Assembly: GCA_963578475.1 (NCBI GenBank)
Contig: CAUZCL010000006.1
Location: 76,968 to 140,967, forward strand
DNA length: 64,000 nt
Reading direction: 5' to 3'
Source: SMYC01 sp963578475
GTDB taxonomy: Bacteria > Acidobacteriota > Vicinamibacteria > Marinacidobacterales > SMYC01
The translations under genes and the position numbers were made by a program. Below the pieces are notes generated by a model. That model was not told the origin of the DNA. It worked only from the letters and a program-made list of their open reading frames with translations, and searched no databases. Positions within the stretch are counted from its first letter, which is position 1. The number at the start of each line of letters is the position of its first letter. This document shows, piece after piece, positions 8,458 through 18,123 of the stretch.

Positions 8458-9852
8458 TCAGCCCGTACCTGATACGGATTCCTGCTCGGGCCTATCCCTC
8501 TGCTTTCGGGGGTCGATGAGGCCGTAATCCTTGATCTTTTTGTCGAGCGTCGGACGGGTGATGCCGAGGACTTCACTCGTGCGGGATTTGTTCCAGCTCG
8601 TCTGCTTGAGAACGTGATCGATGTAGAGGTGCTCCATCTTCTTGAGGGTCGTAAGCTCTTCGGTGACGAGGCCGGTGCCCTCCGCTTCGGAGCGCAAGAG
8701 CGGCAAGTGCTCCGGTAACAAGACGTCGCCATGCGCGAGCGTCACGGCACGAGTGAGCGCGTTCTCGAGCTCGCGAACATTGCCTTTCCACGCGGAGTTC
8801 ACGAGCATCGTCATCACGCTCTCGGGTACTTTGCGCACATTCGTGTGCAGCTGGCGGTTGATCTTCTCGAGCAGGAAGGCGACCAGGTCAGGGATGTCCT
8901 CACGACGTTCGCGAAGGGCAGGAAGCTTGATTTCGACGACTTTGAGCCGGTAGTACAGGTCTTCGCGGAAGATGCCTTTGCGCACGGACTCTTCCAAGTC
9001 GCGGTTCGTGGCGCCCACGATTCGAGCCTCGGTGCGTTGGATGCGCTCGCCGCCCACACGTGAGAACTCCCGATTCTCCACTACGCGCAAGAGCTTCGCC
9101 TGGAGATTGGGCGAGATGTGCCCGATCTCGTCGAGAAAGAGCGTTCCTTTTTGCACGATCTCGAACTTCCCGCGGCTGTCGCGTACCGCGCCGGTAAACG
9201 CCCCTCGAACATGGCCGAAAAGCTCACTTTCGAGAAGGCCTTCGGCGAGCGCTGTGCAATTGACGGGGACAAAAGGCTCTTCTCGGTTGACGGAATTGTA
9301 GTGGATCGCTCGAGCCACGAGCTCCTTGCCCGTGCCGGATTCACCACCGATCAAGACGGTGGTCGTGCTTCGCGACAGCATGCCGATCGTCTTGAAGACC
9401 TCGCGCATCCCCGGGGTGCGCCCGACGATATTGTCCATGCTGAAGCCTTGGGACGCCTCGGTAACGAGGTAGTCGAGCTTCGTGTCCATCTCCCTCATCC
9501 GATGGGCTTTTCGAATGCTCAGTAGAAGCTCGTCATAGTCAATGGGCTTGCAGATGTAGTCGAAGGCGCCGAGCTTCATCGCTTGGACGGTCGTCTTCAT
9601 ATCGTCGAAGGCCGTGATCATGATGACGTAAGCTTTGTCATCGATCTCGCGGATGCGCTTCAAGACGTCGATGCCATCCATGACGGGAAGATGGATGTCG
9701 AGGATGACGAGGTCCGGCTCGCCTTGCTGGAACTTCTCGACTCCTTCCCCGCCATTGACAGCGACCGACACGTCGAAGCCTTCGCTGGCAAGATGCGTTT
9801 TGAACGTTTGTCGTATCAGACGGTTGTCGTCGATGACGAGAATCGATTTCAT
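8458..9852 (-). CDS. Sigma-54-dependent NtrC-family response regulator
   Basis: This 464-residue regulator has three domains. The receiver (1-120) has phospho-acceptor Asp52 in LVILDIHLPVMDG. The AAA+ ATPase (about 140-375) has the NtrC Walker A GESGTGKE, the sigma-54-contacting loop GAFTGA, and GTLFLDEIGH as Walker B. The Fis-type helix-turn-helix lies near 420-450 (TSEVLGITRPTLDKKIKDYG). On phosphorylation it would activate sigma-54 promoters. Its ATG overlaps the stop of the sensor kinase gene by four bases, so the two form a cognate two-component system. No -24/-12 promoter was found nearby, so the targets are unknown. Confidence 0.95.
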   Translation of the reverse strand: MKSILVIDDNRLIRQTFKTHLASEGFDVSVAVNGGEGVEKFQQGEPDLVILDIHLPVMDGIDVLKRIREIDDKAYVIMITAFDDMKTTVQAMKLGAFDYICKPIDYDELLLSIRKAHRMREMDTKLDYLVTEASQGFSMDNIVGRTPGMREVFKTIGMLSRSTTTVLIGGESGTGKELVARAIHYNSVNREEPFVPVNCTALAEGLLESELFGHVRGAFTGAVRDSRGKFEIVQKGTLFLDEIGHISPNLQAKLLRVVENREFSRVGGERIQRTEARIVGATNRDLEESVRKGIFREDLYYRLKVVEIKLPALRERREDIPDLVAFLLEKINRQLHTNVRKVPESVMTMLVNSAWKGNVRELENALTRAVTLAHGDVLLPEHLPLLRSEAEGTGLVTEELTTLKKMEHLYIDHVLKQTSWNKSRTSEVLGITRPTLDKKIKDYGLIDPRKQRDRPEQESVSGTG

Positions 9853-11354
9853 GCTTCTCCGATGGCGAGCTCAGGTTCCTCGGCTCGAGGCGCCGGCGAC
9901 GCATAAGGGAGCGTCATCGTAATCGTGGTCCCTTGCCGGGCTACGCTCGCGACTTCGATGCGGCCGCCGTGAAGCTCGATGACTTTGCGGGCGTTGGTGA
10001 GTCCGAGTCCCGTACCCAAACTCTTGGTCGTGAAAAAGGCCTCGAAGATCGAGCCCATGTCGCTTTCTTCGATCCCGGCGCCGTTATCTTCGATCGACAC
10101 CGTCGCCACCGGACCGTCATCCGTCTCCTGCTGCTTCGTACGCACGAAAATAACGCCTCCCGTCGGTACCGCTTCAGTCGCATTCAAGAGCGTGTTCAAA
10201 AAGGCGGAGCGCAGCTGGTCCCCGTCCACATTGATGGGCGGAAGATTGTCGAACTCGGTGACGATCTCAATGTGCTTTTCCTCGACAGGTTCCTCGACGA
10301 AACGAAGCGCGTCTTCGAGTAGGTTCTCGAGGTCGAACTCTTCTTTGTAGAGCTGGGGGGCGCGCGCGTAGCTCAAGATGTCCTTGACGAGTTTTTCCAC
10401 TTGTTGCACGCCGGTCTCGGCGATCCCGACCTGCTCGCGCTCGATCTCGTTGAGAGCGGGGTGCTTGCCGATCTTCTGGATATTGAGCTTGACCGCCGTC
10501 AGTGGATTTCGAATCTCGTGCGCGAGCGCCGTCGCGAGGCGGCCGATGGTGGCAAGTTTCTCGGCTTCGGTGAGCTTCTGGGACGCTTCCTCGAGCTTCT
10601 CGCGGTCGTCAAGGATCTGGGCGGTCATCCGATTGAAGTTCGACGCGAGCTCTCCAATCTCATCCCCGGGCGGGATGTCGATGCGGTGCTGCAGGTCCCC
10701 GCGCGCCACGCGAATCGTGCCCTCGACGAGACTTTCGAGCGGCCGGCTGATCCGGTTCGCGAGGAACACCGCGCCGAGCGCACCGAAGGTCAGCCCGAGA
10801 AAGCCGAGGCTGATGAGACCGATCCGTGTTCTCTGGATCTCGGCATTGACCTCTTCGAGCGACAAGCCGAGCTTGATGGCGCCCCAAAGTTCGCCTTCGA
10901 CGAAGACAGGTGCGATAACCTCAAGCACTTCCACGATGCGGCCGTCCGTGGTGTCGAAAACGAACTCCCGCTGGATCACCTCGTCGCGCTCCAAACGGCC
11001 CATCTCGGCGCTCATCTCGAAGAGCTCTTCGGCGAAAATCTCCTTGGCCTCCTCGTTTGCGGCAAGGATGCGCGCCTCACGATTGAAGATGATGGCGAAA
11101 ACGATATCCTCGTCCTCCGCGGCGCGCTCGACGTTTTGTTGAAGGGCGACGAGGTCGTAATACATGATGCGGTTCTCGGAGAGGTCCGCCATCATTTGCG
11201 CGATCGAGGATGCGTGCTCCCCGGCGCGATCTTTGAGCGCCGCCGTACGCTCGAGCTCCACGAAGAAGATGACGATGCTCATCAACACGGTGATGAGCGC
11301 GGTCGAGCTGAGAATGAAGCGGTCCCTGAGGCTAAGAGGAGCGATGCGCCGCAT
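9849..11354 (-). CDS. Membrane sensor histidine kinase (HAMP, NtrB-like transmitter)
   Basis: With start ATG 11354 the protein has 501 residues. A longer reading to 11576 exists, but it only adds low-quality sequence that overlaps the upstream gene. TM1 is about residues 13-32. A ~145-residue extracytoplasmic sensor region follows (FAIIFNREARILAANEE, PAS-like). TM2 is 178-198 and HAMP 199-251. The DHp helix has His279 in ALAHEIRNPLTAVKL, and the HATPase has N-box LLNATEAVP, G1 DNGAGI and G2 GTGLGLTNARKVI. It autophosphorylates and passes phosphate to the NtrC-type regulator encoded next. Its start overlaps the stop of the solute-binding protein (TGATG), linking sensing to that binding protein. 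Confidence 0.93.
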   Translation of the reverse strand: MRRIAPLSLRDRFILSSTALITVLMSIVIFFVELERTAALKDRAGEHASSIAQMMADLSENRIMYYDLVALQQNVERAAEDEDIVFAIIFNREARILAANEEAKEIFAEELFEMSAEMGRLERDEVIQREFVFDTTDGRIVEVLEVIAPVFVEGELWGAIKLGLSLEEVNAEIQRTRIGLISLGFLGLTFGALGAVFLANRISRPLESLVEGTIRVARGDLQHRIDIPPGDEIGELASNFNRMTAQILDDREKLEEASQKLTEAEKLATIGRLATALAHEIRNPLTAVKLNIQKIGKHPALNEIEREQVGIAETGVQQVEKLVKDILSYARAPQLYKEEFDLENLLEDALRFVEEPVEEKHIEIVTEFDNLPPINVDGDQLRSAFLNTLLNATEAVPTGGVIFVRTKQQETDDGPVATVSIEDNGAGIEESDMGSIFEAFFTTKSLGTGLGLTNARKVIELHGGRIEVASVARQGTTITMTLPYASPAPRAEEPELAIGEA

Positions 11355-13111
11355 CAGAGCTCTACTTCGGTGTTGCGCCCCTCCTTCGCCAGCCAGATGT
11401 CCTTCATCTGGATGTAAGGCGCTCCCAGCGGAGTGAGCTTGAAACCGCGCACGTTGGGCCGCAGCAGATATCGAAGCCGGCCGTAATCCGTGGGGATGAT
11501 GGGTGAATCGAGAAGAATGAGCTCCTCGATTTTGTGATAGAGCTCGTTCCTTTTCGTGTAGCTCGTCTCCGACCACACTTGATCGAGCAACTTGTCCACC
11601 TGGCGGTTCTTGTAGCCGAAGGTGTTCATGTGGCCTTGCGAGTGGAAAAGCGGTCTCAAGAAGTTGTCCGGGTCGGGAAAGTCTGCGTACCAGATCTTGT
11701 CGCGAAGGATAGCGCGATCGCGAAACCGCGGCGCGTCGAAATCGATGCCACCTTCCATCTCGACGAGCTTTACTTCGATCCCGACCTCCTTCAAGCAGTA
11801 AATGAGACAGGCGTTGCGAGCGACGAAGCCGGGATCGGAAGAATAGACATTCCTCGGCAAGACGGGAAGCTCGATCGGCGGAAGACCTTTTCCTCCGGGA
11901 TAGCCGGCTTCTGCCAGCAGCTCGCGTGCTTTGGCCAGGTCACGACCATAGTGGGATTCCTTGGGGATGAAGCCAGGAATTCCAGGAGGAACGACACTGC
12001 TCGCCGCCGCCGTACCCGCGGTCACCTTGTGGGCGTCGAGAAAGCTTCTTTTGTCGAGGGCATAATTGATGGCGAGGCGTACCTTCGCGTTGTCATAGGG
12101 TGGCACGTGGTTCGGGAAATAAAGGTAGCTCAAAGCCAAGAACCGTTCGGCTTCGACGGCGACCCAGTCGGCATAGCTGTCGACCCAGTTGGTCTCGAAA
12201 CAATCGGCCACCTCGTTGAGGGGTCGCGAAACACCTTCGTAGTCGCGCACGTTCCAGGCGGCACGGAAGACCAAAGCGTCGAGGTGCGGACGGCCACCGA
12301 AATATTGCAGGTTGGCTTCGAGACGGATGCCTTGGTAGACGTCGTCCAACATCGGAACGCCCGCATCCTCGGAAGGCTCGATCCAGCGCGAGAACTGGAA
12401 CGCGCCGGTGCCGATGGGAGCCTTGAAGAAGCTATCGCCCCGATCGAGAAGCTCCTCCTTGGGGAGAATCTTGGACGAGTACATGCTGAGCACGGAGAGC
12501 GCGGGAACGAAAGGCGTGACGAAGGTGATGCGGAACTCGCTCTCGCCGAGAGCTTCGAGTCCTTTCACGCGTTTGGCGCGTCCCGCGCGGAAATCGTCGG
12601 CGCCTTCGATCCGGCTGAAGTAACTGTAATTGTGATCGTTCAAACCGCGAATCAGAAGCCGCTCGAAACTGAAGACACAATCCTCGGCTGTCACCTTGCG
12701 TCCATTGTGGAACAGGGCATCCTCGCGCAGCTCGAAGGTATAGGTCTTGCCATCGGGAGAGATCTCCCAGAACTTCGCTAATGCGGGAACGACATTCAGG
12801 TGCTCGTCGAAAGCCGTCAGGCCGTCATAAAGCTGCTGCACCAGCATGACGTCCGTGCTGAAGATCGCTTTTGCGGGATCCAGCGTCCGCATGTTCTCCA
12901 AGAGCGGATAGCGAAAAACACCGCCCTGTACGGGACTTTCCACGAGTTTATCGCCGCCGCCGATGCTCCCCCTGAGCGTCTCTTTCTTGATGAGGCGCCC
13001 GGCGATAGCCGTCACGATAAAAAGGCACAAAAGACCCCCGGGAATGAGCCAGGCGCTCTTGCGGCCCATTGGTCGGGAGAGCGACTCCTCCGGATCTGAT
13101 GCTTGTTTCAT
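11354..13111 (-). CDS. Family 5 extracellular solute-binding protein (OppA/DppA-like), N-terminally membrane-anchored
   Basis: This 585-residue protein belongs to the peptide/nickel-type solute-binding family 5. It shows LLENMRTLDPAKAIFSTDVM, the conserved FWEISPDGKTYTFELREDA with GRKVTAEDCVFSFERLL, and late family features (DKLLDQVWSETSYTKRNELY). There is no lipobox. A hydrophobic helix at about residues 19-38 (SAWLIPGGLLCLFIVTAIAG), preceded by a cytoplasmic stretch with RPMGRK, suggests a membrane-anchored periplasmic domain. No permease or ATPase gene is nearby. Instead it is the first gene of an operon with a kinase and an NtrC regulator and overlaps the kinase start by one base. A role as a ligand-sensing partner is likely but inferred. 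Confidence 0.9.
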   Translation of the reverse strand: MKQASDPEESLSRPMGRKSAWLIPGGLLCLFIVTAIAGRLIKKETLRGSIGGGDKLVESPVQGGVFRYPLLENMRTLDPAKAIFSTDVMLVQQLYDGLTAFDEHLNVVPALAKFWEISPDGKTYTFELREDALFHNGRKVTAEDCVFSFERLLIRGLNDHNYSYFSRIEGADDFRAGRAKRVKGLEALGESEFRITFVTPFVPALSVLSMYSSKILPKEELLDRGDSFFKAPIGTGAFQFSRWIEPSEDAGVPMLDDVYQGIRLEANLQYFGGRPHLDALVFRAAWNVRDYEGVSRPLNEVADCFETNWVDSYADWVAVEAERFLALSYLYFPNHVPPYDNAKVRLAINYALDKRSFLDAHKVTAGTAAASSVVPPGIPGFIPKESHYGRDLAKARELLAEAGYPGGKGLPPIELPVLPRNVYSSDPGFVARNACLIYCLKEVGIEVKLVEMEGGIDFDAPRFRDRAILRDKIWYADFPDPDNFLRPLFHSQGHMNTFGYKNRQVDKLLDQVWSETSYTKRNELYHKIEELILLDSPIIPTDYGRLRYLLRPNVRGFKLTPLGAPYIQMKDIWLAKEGRNTEVEL

Positions 13112-13204
13112 AGCGACGTTTCTACGGGGACCTAGGGTGTCGGTGAACGAGTCCCAGCCCTAGATTAGTTTACGGCCGCGGGCCGCGCAACTCGGATAAG
13201 CTCC

Positions 13205-14116
13205 TCAGAATGAGAGCTTTCCCTCGGCTATCTCCACCGCCTTACCGCCTACGCGGACCTCAAAAGGGCCCTTTTCACCGCTATCCACGTCGACGTAGAT
13301 AGCGCTCGGACGGCCCATCTCGTAACCTTGCTCCACAACAATGTGCGCCGTCGGCTCCGCCTTCACGAGCCCTCGGTGGACGAGGTAGGCGCCGAGCGCC
13401 CCCGAGGCACTCCCGGTCGCCGGGTCCTCCACGATGCCGACCGTCGGGGCAAACATGCGGGAATGGACGGTACTTTCGGGGTGAATGCACTCGCGTGTGA
13501 AGATCATGAAGGAATCGGTCTGGGTCTCCGCGAGGACGTTCCTCATCGCGACGAGGTCGAGCTCGATCTTGTCCAGGTGGCGGAGCGCGCGCGCCGGCAC
13601 CATCAGCTGCGGAACCGCAGTGGAGACGACTTGTGCCGGCAAGTCGTCAGGGAGGAGCTGATCCTCCGAGAGACCAACTGCTTTCGCGAGAAGCTTACGA
13701 TCGGTATATTCGTCGAAAAAGCGCGGTGGGGATTGCGTCATGGTGACTTGATCCACTTTACCGTCCTTGACGACGATGTCCACCGGAAGCACGCCCGCCT
13801 GACACTCTTGAAAGATACGGTTCGAGCCTTCTTTCACCTCAAGGATCCCGCGCTTGGCAAGCACGAAACACGTCCCCACGACGGGATGGCCCGCTAGCGG
13901 CAGCTCTGATGTCGGAGTGAATATGCGCAAGCGGAACTGTGCTTTCAAATCCGTCGGAGGAAGAACAAAGGTCGTCTCCGAGAGGTTCATCTCCTTCGCG
14001 ATGGACTGCATGTCCTCGGAGCTGAGCCCCTCGGCCTCAGGGAAAATGGCGAGTGGGTTTCCGGTAAAAGGACGGTCCGTGAAGACGTCGGCCTGGAAGA
14101 AGTGATACTCCCTCAT
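13205..14116 (-). CDS. PhzF-family isomerase-like protein
   Basis: This 303-residue protein is a PhzF/YddE-type enzyme with the two-lobed diaminopimelate-epimerase fold. Typical elements are FFQADVFTDRPFTGNPLAIF at the N-terminus, EMNLSETTFVLPP with the catalytic Glu, TPTSELPLAGHPVVGTCFVL, and DPATGSASGALGAYLV in the second lobe. PhzF isomerises a dihydroanthranilate in phenazine synthesis. Most homologues outside phenazine clusters have unknown substrates, and no phenazine genes are seen here. It ends 94 bases before the solute-binding-protein operon. A small stretch separates its start from the membrane protein gene upstream, which is on the same strand. Confidence 0.92.
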   Translation of the reverse strand: MREYHFFQADVFTDRPFTGNPLAIFPEAEGLSSEDMQSIAKEMNLSETTFVLPPTDLKAQFRLRIFTPTSELPLAGHPVVGTCFVLAKRGILEVKEGSNRIFQECQAGVLPVDIVVKDGKVDQVTMTQSPPRFFDEYTDRKLLAKAVGLSEDQLLPDDLPAQVVSTAVPQLMVPARALRHLDKIELDLVAMRNVLAETQTDSFMIFTRECIHPESTVHSRMFAPTVGIVEDPATGSASGALGAYLVHRGLVKAEPTAHIVVEQGYEMGRPSAIYVDVDSGEKGPFEVRVGGKAVEIAEGKLSF

Positions 14117-14153
14117 AGACGAGAAATACTACCCTAAAATGGATGCAACGGCT

Positions 14154-16178
14154 CTAGTGCCCGACGCGCTCGAAGCGAAGCTTGTCGACGGCTAGAAACG
14201 ACTCACCTTCGGTCGCGACTCCCGGCACGAGCTCGAGCAAGTTGATACGCTGCCAATAGCCTTCGTCGACGACCAGCATATGTTCTTCCATCGTCGCGCG
14301 AGGAAAGAAACCACCAACCCGCGCACCATTCAGCCAGACCTCGACCGGTGCGGGCTCGACCCCAGGCGGCACCGCGCACGCGATGTACACGCGCAGCGAC
14401 TCGGATCGATCCGTCGGAACGAAAATCCCCGCGCTCGGCCCCTCGGCATGTCGAACGTCGCGCTCCAGCTCTTCCCAATCCTTGAGACCACTCCAGCCGT
14501 TTCCGATAAAAGCGGGATCGCTCGGGCCGAGATCGATGAGACCTTCTAGATTGCGCATGCTGTGAAACAGATATTTGCCGACGAGGATGTCGTATTGCGT
14601 CTTCGGTCGATCGTAGCGCACGGCGAAGAGCCAGTTCATAGGAAACGAGAACGGATAACCGATACCGTCGAAAAGGTCTTCGAGCCCAGCCTCCGCCGCC
14701 GCCTGCCACGAGATCGTGCCGTCCGGCGGAATGCGTCCCTTGCGGTACTGCTCCATGAGCAAACCGTTACCGGCGATGACCAGCACCAACGCGGCGGCGA
14801 CGACCGCACGGGGGTAGCGTCTAACGAGATCGATGGCGAAGGCCAAGCTCGTTGCGAGCCCGAGCGCAAAAACCGGAAGCACGGAATCGAAGCGGCGAGC
14901 TCCGAACGAGCCGCCCGCCCACCAGTCGGCAACCGAGCTGTTCACGTAAGTCAGAAGAATCAGCAAGCCTATAAGCGGCAAACCCGCGCGCGGGTGGCGA
15001 CGCGCGAAACCGGGGAGCCCGAAAACGGCGAGCAGCAATATGGGGCTCCAAGCGAAAAGGCCGTGCCGCGACGAGAACAGCGTCTCGGTGAGGAACGGAT
15101 CCCCCCAGCGCATGTAGTCGGCGCCCAAGGGGACACCGATATAGAACCGACCGAAAATGATCTTCCAGCTCAGGAATTGCGGCGCTACCGTCGCGAAAAC
15201 CGCCGCACCGAAAACGATCGCCGGCAGCAGTTTCTTGCGGCCGAGCTGAGCGAGAAGGCTCGGCGCAAGCAAGATTCCGAAAACACCGTTCTGCCACCGT
15301 ACACAAGCGACTGCGCCGAGCACGAGGCCTATCAGAGCGTAGTCCCGCAAGCTCCTAGGTCCATCGATCCAGAGCTTCAAAAAGAGAGCAATGAGTAGAA
15401 AGGTCAACGCATGTGTATAGATGGAATGGTAAGTGACATACCAGCCGAGAAAACTCCCGAGTCCAATCCCGACCGTCGTCAGATAAGCCACTCCCGGCTC
15501 GAACCAATGGCGAACGAAGCGATCGAGCACGAGAAGCCCGAGCCATCCCAACAAGAGGTTTCCGAGCGCGACCGTGTGCAAATAGGGATCGCTTATCCCA
15601 TCATAGGCGGCACTCACACCGTGAACGTTCGACCACCACGCGCTCACATGTCCGAGCCAAATGAACGGAACCCAGGACAGCGGGGCTCCGACGGGAAAAG
15701 TAAAGCGCGCGCGGCCAGTCTCTCGTACCGGTTGCGAGCCTCGCTGGTGATCGATGCCGAGCCTTTGATACTGGTTTTGAAGATCGATATCCCCATCGAA
15801 GGCGACCGAATGCGCGTAGGAGTAATACCAAAGCCCGTCGCCGCGCAGACGAAAGCCCCGAAAGTGAAGAAGCGGAAGGAGGAGCAGCAGCAAACCAAGA
15901 TAAGCGTAGAACCGCTCCTTGCGCCGAAATCCCTCGAAGGCGATGAGTCCGAGTGCTACGACCATGCGTGCTGCGAAACCGATCGGGGTCACAGGACCGA
16001 TGAGTGAGATGCCGCCGGTCATCACGACGACGGCTAGATCGAAAAGAAGGAGATGAGACGCTATGCGAAGGATCCATTGAGCTTTAGCGCTCACAACGTT
16101 CTTGTCGGCCGCCGGTGTCATCTTTGCTAGTGGGTTGGGTACATAGTACTGGATGAGCGCCACTACACGACGTTCCAA
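14154..16178 (-). CDS. Polytopic membrane glycosyltransferase-like protein (GT39/PMT-like)
   Basis: This 674-residue protein has about ten or more hydrophobic segments between residues 35 and 470. A soluble C-terminal part (about 500-674) ends in a beta-rich stretch (PVEVWLNGARVGGFFP). The early extracytoplasmic loop has acidic residues (YAHSVAFDGDIDLQNQYQR), as in GT-C fold enzymes that use polyprenyl-phosphate sugars. The overall pattern fits a membrane transferase modifying surface glycans or proteins. TTG 16178 has an AGGAA upstream; an internal ATG at 16121 (MTPAADKN) is an equally plausible start. The acceptor is unknown, and assignment to GT39 rests on topology rather than on a clear signature. 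Confidence 0.65.
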   Translation of the reverse strand: MERRVVALIQYYVPNPLAKMTPAADKNVVSAKAQWILRIASHLLLFDLAVVVMTGGISLIGPVTPIGFAARMVVALGLIAFEGFRRKERFYAYLGLLLLLLPLLHFRGFRLRGDGLWYYSYAHSVAFDGDIDLQNQYQRLGIDHQRGSQPVRETGRARFTFPVGAPLSWVPFIWLGHVSAWWSNVHGVSAAYDGISDPYLHTVALGNLLLGWLGLLVLDRFVRHWFEPGVAYLTTVGIGLGSFLGWYVTYHSIYTHALTFLLIALFLKLWIDGPRSLRDYALIGLVLGAVACVRWQNGVFGILLAPSLLAQLGRKKLLPAIVFGAAVFATVAPQFLSWKIIFGRFYIGVPLGADYMRWGDPFLTETLFSSRHGLFAWSPILLLAVFGLPGFARRHPRAGLPLIGLLILLTYVNSSVADWWAGGSFGARRFDSVLPVFALGLATSLAFAIDLVRRYPRAVVAAALVLVIAGNGLLMEQYRKGRIPPDGTISWQAAAEAGLEDLFDGIGYPFSFPMNWLFAVRYDRPKTQYDILVGKYLFHSMRNLEGLIDLGPSDPAFIGNGWSGLKDWEELERDVRHAEGPSAGIFVPTDRSESLRVYIACAVPPGVEPAPVEVWLNGARVGGFFPRATMEEHMLVVDEGYWQRINLLELVPGVATEGESFLAVDKLRFERVGH

Positions 16179-16315
16179 CTCAGCGACGCGTTCCTAAAAG
16201 GGCTCCCGGACGGTCCCACAGTTCCATCCCGCCCTTGAAGGCGCACGCCCTTGTCCTTACAATCGTCACGATACAACTGAGAGTCATTTTTGCCAAAACA
16301 ACGTTGGTTCGAGAG

Positions 16316-18121
16316 ATGCGTGCTCGAGCCGTAGTCGCCGCGATCGTCGGCGTGATCCTATTCGGGGCGACGGGGGCCTTGTATCAAGGCAGCCGCGAGC
16401 TTGTCGTGGATTTCCAGAAAGCCTACGAGGGCGGCTTCGTTTCGGAGTTTCATGGCCGCGAGCGGGCGGATGACGGCTACTTTCGCTGGACGAGAGCGGC
16501 CTCCTATCTCGATTTCCACCACCTTCCAAGGACCGGAACGGTGAAATTCGAAGCGCAGCTGAGAGTCCGGCGCCCGCGCGGCGCGCGGCTTCCGAACCTC
16601 GCTTTTACCGTGAACGGGACGACGGTCCACCGCGCGGTCAGTCTTCCGGGCCGCGCCATCTATTCTTTCGAAGTCCCTGCATCGCGGTCCGTGTTGCGTT
16701 TCGGCATCGCTTCCAATACGTTCGATCTCAGCGGCACCGACTCCCGACCTCTCGGCGTTCAAGTGCTGAGTGTCAGGTTGTCTTTTCCGGAGAGCGCTCC
16801 TTCCTGGGTGGCGCCCTCGCTGTGGATGGGGAGCGCGGCGATCCTGTTATTCGCGGCGGCGCTCGTCGCCGGCGCTGCTGTTCTCTGGGCCGGGCTTTCG
16901 TCCCTCGTAGTCGCGTTGGGGTTTCTTTTTCTGCTCCTCCAACACGCGCTTCGTTTTTCGAGCTATCCGAGAGACGTGGCGTTGCTCGCCGCAGCTACAC
17001 TCGCCGTTCTGGTTTTTCTCCGTTTCGTGCTCGCGAAGCTCGATTGGTTTCACCCCTCCTCGCGAAAGTGGGTACTCGCCGCACTCGGGGTCGTTTGGCT
17101 CCTTAGGATGACAGTCGTGTTCTACCCGCTACGCGTGAGCTCCGACGCGGATTTCCAGGCGAATCGCATGATGTATTTTCTCGAGGGCAATTGGCACCCG
17201 ACTTCGGTAACGCAGCACGTTCCGCCTTTTGACATTCCCTATCCTGTCTCGCTCTATTCGATCACGGCGCCCCTGGTTTTGCTCGGCGCCGATGGCGTCG
17301 CGGCGCTTTCGTTCATGACAGGCTTTTTCGACGTCGTCGTGTCGATCCTATTGATCTATCTCGGGTGGCGTTTTCTCGACGACCTCCGCGCCGGCATCCT
17401 TGCCGGCATCTTGTATCAACTCGTGCCGTTAAACGCGCTGAGCTTTTCCGCCGGCAACTTCACGAACCTCTTTGCAGTCGCGGCACTGTCGCTGGCCTTC
17501 GTCTTCATGTTCTCGTCACCCGTAATTTGTGCTTTCTGGACTTTCCTGGCGCTCACTGCACATCTCGGGATGCTCATCGAAGGGGCGATCCTCTGGCCTG
17601 CTTGGCTTTTCTTCTTCTGGCTCGCGCCGACTCCCGTAAACGACCAGCGCAAGCAGCTGACGTTGGCACTTGCCGTGGCGGCGCTTCTCGCCGGGGTCTA
17701 CTACTTCGGCTACTGGGATCTCTTCACGAGCCAGTGGGAACGTGCCGTCGTGCGCGAATCCGCAGCGGTCACGGCAGGACCGAGCTCCAAGCTCGCGGAG
17801 CTCGGGTGGGTATTCCTTGTCGTCGCAGCGCTCGGCGCACTGTCGCTTGCCAAGCAGCCTTTCTCGAGCTCGTTCCGCAGCGCTGCCGCGACATGGCTCG
17901 GCGTGACGGTCCTCTTTGCCATCATCGACACCCTCACGGCGATCGAGATCCGCTACGTGCTCCAAGCGCTCCCGATTCTCGCACTCTTCGCGGGCGCGTA
18001 TTTGTCGAAAGCGCTCGAGCGCGGCTGGCGCGGAAAGACCGCCGCTCTCGCGGCGATGCTGTATGTTGTTGTCCTTGGCTTCCGCACACTCTACGAAGTC
18101 CTGCTCACGCGGTACCACTGA
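16316..18121 (+). CDS. Polytopic membrane protein with N-terminal extracytoplasmic beta domain (GT-C-like)
   Basis: Starting at ATG 16316 the protein has 601 residues. An earlier in-frame start at 16235 only adds a poor stretch. TM1 (about 5-23) is followed by a ~140-residue extracytoplasmic domain rich in strands (FHHLPRTGTVKFEAQLRVRR, then FTVNGTTVHRAVSLPGRAIY) that ends in LGVQVLSVRLSF. About ten hydrophobic helices follow, with a possible catalytic loop RVSSDADFQANRMMYFLEGN. This looks like a GT-C glycosyltransferase with a carbohydrate-binding-like domain. The 869-residue protein at 38458-41067 has two similar beta domains before its membrane region, so this is a local protein family. 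Confidence 0.6.
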   Translation: MRARAVVAAIVGVILFGATGALYQGSRELVVDFQKAYEGGFVSEFHGRERADDGYFRWTRAASYLDFHHLPRTGTVKFEAQLRVRRPRGARLPNLAFTVNGTTVHRAVSLPGRAIYSFEVPASRSVLRFGIASNTFDLSGTDSRPLGVQVLSVRLSFPESAPSWVAPSLWMGSAAILLFAAALVAGAAVLWAGLSSLVVALGFLFLLLQHALRFSSYPRDVALLAAATLAVLVFLRFVLAKLDWFHPSSRKWVLAALGVVWLLRMTVVFYPLRVSSDADFQANRMMYFLEGNWHPTSVTQHVPPFDIPYPVSLYSITAPLVLLGADGVAALSFMTGFFDVVVSILLIYLGWRFLDDLRAGILAGILYQLVPLNALSFSAGNFTNLFAVAALSLAFVFMFSSPVICAFWTFLALTAHLGMLIEGAILWPAWLFFFWLAPTPVNDQRKQLTLALAVAALLAGVYYFGYWDLFTSQWERAVVRESAAVTAGPSSKLAELGWVFLVVAALGALSLAKQPFSSSFRSAAATWLGVTVLFAIIDTLTAIEIRYVLQALPILALFAGAYLSKALERGWRGKTAALAAMLYVVVLGFRTLYEVLLTRYH

Positions 18122-18123
18122 GC

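Noticed and set aside
10401..11417. 338-codon ORF on the plus strand opposite the histidine kinase
   Set aside because: It is a shadow caused by high GC at third positions; the minus-strand product has all kinase motifs, while this one has none.
11534..12781. 415-codon plus-strand ORF opposite the solute-binding protein
   Set aside because: No domain or plausible start; the minus strand encodes a full family 5 binding protein.
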